From a virus: a DNA stretch of 32,935 bases. The translations under genes were made by a program, and so were the position numbers. Under the pieces are notes generated by a model. It was not told the DNA's origin. It saw only the letters and a program-made list of their open reading frames with translations, and ran no database searches. The DNA lies in IMG/VR virus record IMGVR_UViG_3300021335_000054, positions 1 to 32,935 of that record. The stretch is one strand, 5' to 3'. The number at the start of each line of letters is the position of its first letter. The stretch's first letter is position 1. Below, in pieces: positions 21,876-26,996 of the stretch.

Positions 21876-22018
21876 ATCAAGTCAGGCTCGGCCGGCATGC
21901 CAGTTTGATCCAGCCCGCTTGCGCGGCAGCGCACCGGCCCGCTTGCGCGGATGCGCAAATAAAGCGCGGGCCAATAAGCGCGGGCTGGGCAGCAAACTGA
22001 GCATGGGCGAGACTTGAT
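21876..22018. other. Large structured element: 143-nt imperfect inverted repeat folding as a three-way junction
   Basis: Nested arms pair from the outside inward: ATCAAGT 21876-21882 with ACTTGAT 22012-22018; CTCG 21887-21890 with CGAG 22008-22011; CC with GG; CATGC 21896-21900 with GCATG 22001-22005; CAGTTTG 21901-21907 with CAAACTG 21993-21999; CCAGCCCGC 21910-21918 with GCGGGCTGG 21980-21988. Inside are two hairpins: TGCGC-GGCA-GCGCA (21920-21933) and a longer one joining GGCCCGC 21936-21942 with GCGGGCC 21966-21972 and TTGCGC with GCGCAA. The total is about 52 pairs, with small bulges only. The direct repeat GCCCGCTTGCGCGG (21913 and 21937) allows alternative pairing. It is much richer in G+C than its surroundings. 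No protein-coding frame is convincing. It could be an RNA, a replication origin or a packaging site. Confidence 0.65.
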
Positions 22019-22183
22019 ACGCGCGACCAGCGCGGGTGCAAAGAGGCCGCTGTGATGCGTTGGTTGTTCTTGGCGGATCGGGTCGTCTCTTTGGTTAGGT
22101 GTGCTATGTCAATGCTAGCAAATGTGGACTTGGCAAGGTTCTGCCACCAGCTTTTCTCGCAGTCTGATGTTGTTGTGGAGCAT

Positions 22184-22204
22184 GGATATACTTGAGGTAT
22201 ATCC
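22184..22204. repeat. Perfect inverted repeat GGATATAC-N5-GTATATCC
   Basis: Eight-base arms around TTGAG, followed by four further C residues. The left arm contains TATACT across the arm-loop boundary, the same as the -10 of the leftward promoter. Part of the site (TGAGGTATAT, 22193-22202) is repeated at 22354-22363. It is probably a protein-binding site or part of a promoter; no convincing -35 is seen. Confidence 0.5.
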
Positions 22205-22251
22205 CCCCTGTCCTGCGCGTGACGGCAATAGCGGCGCAACGTCCGTCAGTG

Positions 22252-22271
22252 CAGCAGTCAGCAGACTGCTG
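22252..22271. repeat. Palindrome CAGCAGTC-AGCA-GACTGCTG
   Basis: A perfect 8-bp inverted repeat with a 4-base centre. It shares the GCAGTC-N4-GACTGC core with the palindrome at 22325-22340, 72 bases downstream. The half-sites GCAGT and ACTGC are the same as in the leftward operators but in everted order. A probable regulatory binding site. Confidence 0.5.
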
Positions 22272-22324
22272 TGCTGTCGCAACGGCCGCCACTAACTAAT
22301 TGCCACGCGCACAGAACAGGTATA

Positions 22325-22340
22325 GCAGTCCTCAGACTGC
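22325..22340. repeat. Palindrome GCAGTC-CTCA-GACTGC
   Basis: A perfect 6-bp inverted repeat with a 4-base centre, the second copy of the site at 22252-22271. It is preceded by GTATA, so that GTATAGCAGT (22320-22329) is identical to 21259-21268 in the leftward promoter region. Confidence 0.5.
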
Positions 22341-22374
22341 GGAAAGGGCTGAGTGAGGTATATTTGCATTTAGT

Positions 22375-22428
22375 GGGTTGACATGGGGTTGACAGATCGG
22401 CCACTTTGGGGGGGAACACAAGGGGGGG
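22375..22428. other. GGGTTGACA direct repeat and paired G7 runs upstream of the small terminase gene
   Basis: GGGTTGACA occurs at 22375-22383 and 22386-22394, an 11-base period that puts both copies on the same face of the helix. They are followed by GGGGGGG-AACACAA-GGGGGGG (22408-22428), which could form an intramolecular G-quadruplex. TTGACA is a perfect -35 hexamer, but no acceptable -10 lies at the right distance. Its place just before the small terminase gene makes a packaging or regulatory site likely. Confidence 0.45.
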
Positions 22429-22446
22429 CAACAGTCAGGTTTGAGT

Positions 22447-22818
22447 ATGACAGTAGCTAAGACACTAACTGGTAAACAGATGGCTCTAGTTGATACGCTC
22501 GTGTCAGAAGGATGTAGCATCAAAGAGGCAGCTGGTAAGGCTGGATACGCTGAAGGAGAAAGCGGCAGAGTCACAGCCAGCAAGGCTTTGAAGCTGCCTC
22601 ATGTGCAGCAGTATATGATGCAAGCGGTAACTGAGAGTTTAGGTGTTAACGCTACGTTCGCTGCCAGCAAGTTGCTGAGACTAGCATCTGGCGCTAAGTC
22701 AGAGTACGTTCAGCTAGAAGCAAGCAAGGACATACTAGATCGTGCTGGGTTTAAGCCTGTAGATAAATCTATGCACTTGCATGCTGGGGAAATTAAGGTG
22801 AGCATAGACCTGACATAG
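22447..22818 (+). CDS. terS: Terminase small subunit
   Basis: A 123-residue protein with the typical small-terminase N-terminus: LTGKQMALVDTLVSEGCSIK followed by EAAGKAGYAEGES, a helix-turn-helix that binds the packaging site. The middle (VQLEASKDILDRAGFKPVDK) is helical and would drive ring assembly, and the C-terminus is short and beta-like (EIKVSIDL). It selects phage DNA and directs the large subunit. It is the first rightward gene after the control region. The ATG at 22447 has weak AGG upstream; a TTG two codons earlier is possible. Confidence 0.82.
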   Translation: MTVAKTLTGKQMALVDTLVSEGCSIKEAAGKAGYAEGESGRVTASKALKLPHVQQYMMQAVTESLGVNATFAASKLLRLASGAKSEYVQLEASKDILDRAGFKPVDKSMHLHAGEIKVSIDLT

Positions 22819-22896
22819 TAGGGGTGCCCCCAAAAGTGCGGCATTGTCATAGTCACGTAGTCCCACACAGACATTATAGGCAAAAAAGGTTCGATC

Positions 22897-23634
22897 ATGT
22901 GTACAGGCGGAGATCCCGGCGGGGGAACAGAGCAGCAGGCTAGTGCATCGGCACCGCCACCTGAGAGCAGTGCTGCAAGGGCTGCTAGGTTACAGCGTGA
23001 GCGTGCTAAGGCTTCTGAGATTCGCGCCAAGGCTGCGGCTCGGAGTGTAGCTGGCAAGACTGAGGCACAGATTCGGCGTGACACTTCCCCGGCCCCCTCG
23101 TTGACTCGTGGTCAGAGTGCTGCTGCTGCTAGGGCTACTGGCATGGCAAAGAACCGTGCAGCAATTAGTGAGTTGCGTGGCAGGATGGATGAGCAGCCGC
23201 CGGGTGTTTTGGGTGTTGTTGGCAGGGCTAGTTTAGAGCGTCAGGTTAAGGCGTTGGGTCAGGGTGCTATTCCTGTGCAGATTAAGTCTGACTCTGGCAT
23301 TCCGATTACCGTTGGCACTATTGGCACTACTTCAAAGCAATATACTGGTCGCCCTGAGTATGTTGGCATTGCCAAGGAGGCTGTCAAAGCTGGCGGGACA
23401 CTTACTAGCATTGACACTAGCTTGAAGGCTGCTACTGCTAGGCAGATATCGCAGCAGGAGGGTGATGAGCCGAGGCGTAAGCCTGTAGAAGAGAAGGCTG
23501 TTGAAGAGAAGCCTGTTTCTATGACTCCTGTTGGCACTTCTAGTGGTCGCACGACAAAGAGCAGGCGCAGTGTTGGTCGCAGGACTGCTTTTGGCACAAG
23601 AGCTAGTTTGATTAACTTGAGAAACGTTAGATGA
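22897..23634 (+). CDS. MC-x-GG-type protein of unknown function (245 aa)
   Basis: The protein begins MCTGGDPGGG and is rich in Ala, Arg, Ser and Gly. An Ala/Arg helical part (AARAARLQRERAKASEIRAK) is followed by a more ordered centre (IPVQIKSDSGIPITVGTIGT) and a basic C-terminus (RTTKSRRSVGRRTAFGTRAS). Start and end resemble the much smaller protein at 26781-26996 (MCIGGG... and GRRSLITGS), so the two are probably paralogues. Proteins beginning MC-x-GG lie near portal genes in many marine phages and may be minor virion components. No function is proven. Confidence 0.6.
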   Translation: MCTGGDPGGGTEQQASASAPPPESSAARAARLQRERAKASEIRAKAAARSVAGKTEAQIRRDTSPAPSLTRGQSAAAARATGMAKNRAAISELRGRMDEQPPGVLGVVGRASLERQVKALGQGAIPVQIKSDSGIPITVGTIGTTSKQYTGRPEYVGIAKEAVKAGGTLTSIDTSLKAATARQISQQEGDEPRRKPVEEKAVEEKPVSMTPVGTSSGRTTKSRRSVGRRTAFGTRASLINLRNVR

Positions 23635-23972
23635 GCAAGACTCCGGCATGGCAGCGCAAGGAAGGGCAGAATCCTCAAGGTGGTCTCAACGCTGCCGGAC
23701 GCGCATCATACAAGCGGGAAACCGGCGGCACACTCAAAGCCCCAGTAAAGGGCAAGGCGAAGACACCACAGAGCAAGCGGCGTCAGGGCAGCTTCTTGGT
23801 AAGGATGGGCAGCGCCAAGGGTCCGTTGATGAAAGATGGGAAGAAGACACGATTGAAGCTCTCACTAGAGGCATGGGGGCATCGTGGTGACAAGGCTAGT
23901 GCTGTACGCAAGGGTCGTTCTTTGTTAGCCTCTTACCAGCGTTCTAAAGAGAAGGGAAAGTCCAATGCCTAA
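23631..23972 (+). CDS. Small basic protein, DUF6321-like (113 aa)
   Basis: PAWQRKEGQNPQGGLNAAGR, then GSFLVRMGSAKGPLMKDGKK and RLKLSLEAWGHRGDKASAVR are the features of a small basic family found widely in phages (W-x-R-x-E-G-x-N-P-x-G-GLN...RM). I believe this is DUF6321, but the accession is from memory. The protein is strongly basic and probably binds nucleic acid or packs with the genome. The start overlaps the previous stop (ATGA). Confidence 0.7.
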   Translation: MSKTPAWQRKEGQNPQGGLNAAGRASYKRETGGTLKAPVKGKAKTPQSKRRQGSFLVRMGSAKGPLMKDGKKTRLKLSLEAWGHRGDKASAVRKGRSLLASYQRSKEKGKSNA

Positions 23973-24117
23973 TGTAATGGGAAAGAAGTACGCCTACACT
24001 GCTGCGGGAAAGAAGAAAGCCAAGAAGGCTGCTAAGTCTTTGCTGACTGCTGCACAGAAGAAGCTGCCGCAGGACTTGCAGGATAAAATTACCAATAGCA
24101 AGATGCGGAGTGCATAA
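23965..24117 (+). CDS. Short lysine-rich protein (50 aa)
   Basis: ATG at 23965, inside the end of the previous gene, gives 50 residues: MPNVMGKKYAYTAAGKKKAK, then KAAKSLLTAAQKKLPQDLQD and a short end. The MPNV-x-GKKY-x-YT-x-x-G start is a pattern I recognise from short proteins of marine phages. AAGGGAAAG lies upstream, and the stop overlaps the next start (TAATG), supporting translation. The protein is very basic, possibly DNA-binding. Confidence 0.65.
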   Translation: MPNVMGKKYAYTAAGKKKAKKAAKSLLTAAQKKLPQDLQDKITNSKMRSA

Positions 24118-24476
24118 TGTCGATGATTGATGATTTGAAGAATGACAAGGTTGTACGCGCAAGCGATGCTAATCCTATTAAAAGGTTTTTGAAAAAAACT
24201 TTTGGTCAGCAGTATCTGCAAGACATGACAGATGCACAGCTTCAAAAATTGATTGATAAGCCAAACAGTGTGTTTGGAAAACTAAAAGTACAAGGAATGG
24301 TTGGGTCTGAAAGGTCAAGGAGAAAAAGCCTTCTTGATAGCTCGTACAAAGATAAAATTATTCGTGACCAACAAAAGTCTGCAAGTTTTGCAAGTCGTCC
24401 ACCTTTGACAGAGGCGCAGCAAAAGAAACTTAATATGCTTGTAAAGGCATATAAGGATAAGCGGAAGAATGACTAA
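24117..24476 (+). CDS. Basic protein of unknown function (119 aa)
   Basis: A helical, Lys/Arg-rich protein (ANPIKRFLKKTFGQQYLQDM, DAQLQKLIDKPNSVFGKLKV, LTEAQQKKLNMLVKAYKDKR). No domain is recognised. It is coupled by TAATG with the gene before and overlaps the gene after by eight bases. It belongs to the group of small basic proteins between the two terminase genes. Confidence 0.62.
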   Translation: MSMIDDLKNDKVVRASDANPIKRFLKKTFGQQYLQDMTDAQLQKLIDKPNSVFGKLKVQGMVGSERSRRKSLLDSSYKDKIIRDQQKSASFASRPPLTEAQQKKLNMLVKAYKDKRKND

Positions 24477-24732
24477 GTATCAGTTTAGAGACGGCACTCC
24501 GTATGATGGGCCGTATTTTATTATGCAGGACGGTAGGGTTCTGTCTGGTGCAACTTACACACGCGACTCAAAGCGTCTAGTGGAGATGGAAGATGGCGGT
24601 GAACGCAGCCGGGAACTACACGAAGCCAGCGTTGAGGAAGCGCCTGTTCAACCGCGTAAAACGCGAGGGAAAGGGCGGAAACCCCGGTCAGTGGTCAGCA
24701 AGAAAAGCGCAAAGGCTAGCCCTGCTGTATAA
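24469..24732 (+). CDS. Small protein with overprinted basic tail (87 aa)
   Basis: Residues 1-43 (YQFRDGTPYDGPYFIMQDGR, LSGATYTRDSKRL) look like a small folded unit of a kind seen in marine phages, with a Gly/Asp/Tyr pattern. From about residue 43 the frame overlaps the gene at 24593-24760 for 140 bases and becomes basic and Pro/Ser-rich (VQPRKTRGKGRKPRSVVSKK), which may be a by-product of the other frame. The start overlaps the previous gene by eight bases. Confidence 0.55.
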   Translation: MTKYQFRDGTPYDGPYFIMQDGRVLSGATYTRDSKRLVEMEDGGERSRELHEASVEEAPVQPRKTRGKGRKPRSVVSKKSAKASPAV

Positions 24733-24760
24733 AAAGGCTGGCGGTGGGTACACGAATTAA
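24593..24760 (+). CDS. Short basic protein with GQWSARKAQ motif (55 aa)
   Basis: In another frame from the 87-residue gene, ATG at 24593 gives 55 residues: MAVNAAGNYTKPALRKRLFN, then RVKREGKGGNPGQWSARKAQ and RLALLYKKAGGGYTN. The set NYTKP, KGG-x-PGQWSARKAQ and YKKAGGGY is one I recognise as strongly conserved in short proteins of marine phages, so this frame is clearly the constrained one. GGAG lies seven bases before the ATG. Strongly basic; the function is unknown, probably nucleic-acid-binding or packaged. Confidence 0.78.
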   Translation: MAVNAAGNYTKPALRKRLFNRVKREGKGGNPGQWSARKAQRLALLYKKAGGGYTN

Positions 24761-24772
24761 TATTCGAATATT
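24759..24772. repeat. Perfect palindrome AATATTCGAATATT
   Basis: A 14-base perfect AT-rich palindrome directly after the stop of the 55-aa gene, in the 41-base gap before the next gene. It may bind a protein or form a small hairpin in the message. It lacks the G+C stem of a terminator. Confidence 0.4.
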
Positions 24773-24801
24773 CCAACCCTAAGCACAGGAATAATGGAAT
24801 A

Positions 24802-25053
24802 ATGGCACTAGCGGCTTCACAGAAATCCCTAAGAGCATGGACGCGACAGAAATGGCGCACCAAGTCAGGGAAGCCTAGCACTCAGGGCAGCAAGGCTACT
24901 GGTGAGCGGTATCTCCCTGCTGCCGCCATCTCTGCCCTGAGTGACGAAGAGTATCGGCGCACCAGCCGGAAGAAACGCGCTGCCGTAAGGCAAGGCAAGC
25001 AGTTCTCAAAGCAACCAAAGAGCATTGCTAAAAAGACTGCGAGTTACAGATGA
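24802..25053 (+). CDS. Small basic protein, DUF5872-like (83 aa)
   Basis: QKSLRAWTRQKWRTKSGKPS, TGERYLPAAAISALSDEEYR and GKQFSKQPKSIAKKTASYR are the three conserved blocks of a small basic family that occurs widely in marine phages. I believe this is DUF5872, from memory. It is very basic, ending in KK-x-x-x-YR. It may bind DNA. The ATG is within a tandem GGAATAAT repeat (24788-24803). Confidence 0.75.
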   Translation: MALAASQKSLRAWTRQKWRTKSGKPSTQGSKATGERYLPAAAISALSDEEYRRTSRKKRAAVRQGKQFSKQPKSIAKKTASYR

Positions 25054-25244
25054 GTTTCCTGCACACACTTAAACCAGAAGAGCGAGAGATCCTGCGCAGG
25101 GTGGTGAAGAAAGTCCACCTTGTTCACCACCCGAAAGAGTTTGTTACTGACCGCGAGGCCGACAAGGTTATCGCGGCTATTGGTCCAGAGGTGGTTGATC
25201 GGATGATTAAGTTCGGCAAGGATCAGAAGGTTGACCAACTTTAG
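25050..25244 (+). CDS. Small protein preceding the large terminase (64 aa)
   Basis: A helical protein (LHTLKPEEREILRRVVKKVH, FVTDREADKVIAAIGPEVVD, RMIKFGKDQ). The TD-x-EADK-x-I-x-x-I-x-PE pattern is one I know from small proteins encoded just upstream of terminase genes in marine podoviruses. The function is unknown; a packaging accessory role would fit. ATGA overlap with the gene before; it overlaps the terminase start by 14 bases. Confidence 0.7.
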   Translation: MSFLHTLKPEEREILRRVVKKVHLVHHPKEFVTDREADKVIAAIGPEVVDRMIKFGKDQKVDQL

Positions 25245-26751
25245 CTATAAGCCTGACGGCAACACCCTCAAAGCATTTATGAAAGACAACACGTTCTTTC
25301 GTGGCATCAGGGGGCCGGTAGGCTCTGGAAAGTCAGTGGCTTGTTGTGTTGAGGTCTTTCGCCGTGCGCTAGAGCAAAAGCCAAACAAGGATGGTGTTCG
25401 GCGCAGCCGGTGGGCAATCATCCGAAACACCAACCCGCAGCTTAGAACGACTACAATCAAGACTTGGCTTGACTGGTTCCCAGAGGATCAGTGGGGTAAG
25501 TTTATGTGGTCGGTGCCATACACGCACAACATTAGGCAAGCCGATCTGGAACTTGAGGTTATCTTCTTGGCCCTTGATCGCCCCGAAGATGTAAAGAAGC
25601 TGCTGTCATTGGAACTTACTGGCATCTGGATCAACGAGGCCAGAGAGGTGCCGAAGTCTATTATTGATGCGTGTACTATGCGTGTGGGTCGTTTCCCTTC
25701 TATGCGTGAAGGTGGGCCGTCATGGTCAGGTGTGATTGCTGATACCAACGCACCAGAGGAAGACCACTGGTGGCCCATTATGTCTGGCGAGGTGCCTGTT
25801 CCTGACCACATTCCTCACGAGCAAGCGCGTATGCTGGTCAAACCAGACAACTGGAACTTCTATGTGCAGCCGTCTGGTATGCGTGAGAAGATAGATAAGA
25901 ACGGCAATGTTCTGGACTATGAGTCAAACAAAGGCGCTGAGAACGCCAAGAACATGCTTGAGAGTTATTACTCAAACCTCATTCGAGGCAAAACTAAAAG
26001 CTGGATCGATGTGTATGTAATGAACCGTCTTGGCACTATCCAAGAGGGCAAGCCTGTTTATCCAATGTTTAATGGTGAGACACACATTGCTACTGAAGAA
26101 ATACCGATTGCTGCTGGTATTCCGTTGTACATTGGCATCGACTTTGGTTTGACACCGGCTGCTGTGTTTGGGCAGAAGGTGCGCGGTAGGTGGTTAATTC
26201 AAGCTGAGATTGTGGCTATTGATATGGGCATTGTGCGTTTTGCTGAGATGCTGCGCCAAGAGATTGCCACTCGTTTTGGCGATCTTGATGTGCATATCTT
26301 TGGTGATCCGGCTGGTGACTTCCGTGCGCAAACTGATGAAAGCACACCGTTCCAAATCCTGCGTGGTGCTGGCCTACGCGCACAACCAACACACAGCAAC
26401 TCTGTAGATCTGCGTCTTGAGTCAGTATCTAGCAATCTGAACAAGATGGTTGATGGCAAGCCAGCCTTCTTGATTGATCGTCGCTGTCCTACGCTCATCA
26501 AAGGATTTGAGGGTGGCTATAGCTATAAGCGACTGCAAGTATCTGGTGAAAGGTTTGATGACAAGCCTGAGAAAAATATGTATTCGCACATACACGATGC
26601 TCTGCAATACCTGATGCTGGGTGCGGGTGAAGGGCGTCAGCTTATCTCTGGTCAGAAGCCAGCAAGAGCATTTAATGCCAAAAAAGAGTTTGATGTGTTT
26701 GCCAGAAAGCCAAAGCAACAAAAACGCAGTGGCTTGTGGGCAAGGATGTAA
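25231..26751 (+). CDS. terL: Terminase large subunit (packaging ATPase and nuclease)
   Basis: A 506-residue motor protein. Walker A is GPVGSGKS at residues 28-35, and Walker B is GIWINEA at 131-137 with catalytic E136. The C-terminal RNase H-type nuclease has its acidic residues at D304 (YIGIDFG), D359 (HIFGDPAGDF) and D456 (HIHDALQYL). It pumps DNA into the prohead through the portal and cuts concatemers. The start is TTG at 25231, the only in-frame start after the upstream stop that retains the N-terminal residues before Walker A, with AAGGA eight bases upstream. Confidence 0.93.
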   Translation: MTNFSYKPDGNTLKAFMKDNTFFRGIRGPVGSGKSVACCVEVFRRALEQKPNKDGVRRSRWAIIRNTNPQLRTTTIKTWLDWFPEDQWGKFMWSVPYTHNIRQADLELEVIFLALDRPEDVKKLLSLELTGIWINEAREVPKSIIDACTMRVGRFPSMREGGPSWSGVIADTNAPEEDHWWPIMSGEVPVPDHIPHEQARMLVKPDNWNFYVQPSGMREKIDKNGNVLDYESNKGAENAKNMLESYYSNLIRGKTKSWIDVYVMNRLGTIQEGKPVYPMFNGETHIATEEIPIAAGIPLYIGIDFGLTPAAVFGQKVRGRWLIQAEIVAIDMGIVRFAEMLRQEIATRFGDLDVHIFGDPAGDFRAQTDESTPFQILRGAGLRAQPTHSNSVDLRLESVSSNLNKMVDGKPAFLIDRRCPTLIKGFEGGYSYKRLQVSGERFDDKPEKNMYSHIHDALQYLMLGAGEGRQLISGQKPARAFNAKKEFDVFARKPKQQKRSGLWARM

Positions 26752-26780
26752 GATGATACAGGTTAGTAAAGGAGACTGAC

Positions 26781-26996
26781 ATGTGCATTGGTGGCGGCTA
26801 TAGAGGCCCAGCAGTAGATCCAGAAGCAAAAGCTGAACAGGAGCGTAGAAAAGAAGCTGCGCTTTCTGAAAAGCGTGAGCGTAAGCAAGAGGCTCTTGCT
26901 GAATCTGTGGAGGCTACAAGCAGGGGTTCTGGTCGTCGGTCTTTAATTACTGGCTCTGGCGGTGGCATGGGCTATTTCAATGAGTATAACAGATGA
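26781..26996 (+). CDS. MC-x-GG-type small protein before the portal gene (71 aa)
   Basis: It begins MCIGGGYRGP, continues with a highly charged helix (AEQERRKEAALSEKRERKQE), and ends in GSGRRSLITGSGGGMGYFNE. The start and the RRS motif recall the 245-aa protein at 22897. Small proteins of this layout are commonly found beside portal genes in marine podoviruses; a minor head role is likely. AAGGAGA lies upstream; its stop overlaps the portal start (ATGA). Confidence 0.68.
   Translation: MCIGGGYRGPAVDPEAKAEQERRKEAALSEKRERKQEALAESVEATSRGSGRRSLITGSGGGMGYFNEYNR

Larger units (their letters stand above)
21805..22446. other. Non-coding control region between divergent transcription units
   Basis: About 640 bases without a convincing gene, between the 141-aa leftward gene and the rightward terminase genes. 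It holds the leader hairpin, the 143-nt structured element, a third GCGCGGG copy (22030-22036), several perfect palindromes (22184-22204, 22252-22271, 22325-22340), the TGAGGTATAT direct repeat (22193 and 22354), the GGGTTGACA repeat and two G7 runs. Short open frames here run across these structures and look random. It is the most likely place for promoters, an origin and the packaging start. Confidence 0.7.

Noticed and set aside
21876-22018. The structured element as a tRNA or tmRNA
   Set aside because: It lacks a T-loop (TTC-type), a CCA-type acceptor end and the seven-base anticodon loop; stems are in the wrong places.
21877-22239. Open frames of about 90-120 codons through the control region on the minus strand
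   Set aside because: They run through the structured element and GC-rich repeats, with Ala/Cys/Arg-biased products and no ribosome binding site.
22378-22394. The two TTGACA hexamers as an ordinary tandem promoter for terS
   Set aside because: At 16-18 bases downstream of each there is no sequence resembling a -10; reported instead as a repeat with unknown role.
22821-22830. GGGGTGCCCC after terS as a terminator
   Set aside because: The loop is too small for a stable hairpin with the full stem and no U-run follows.
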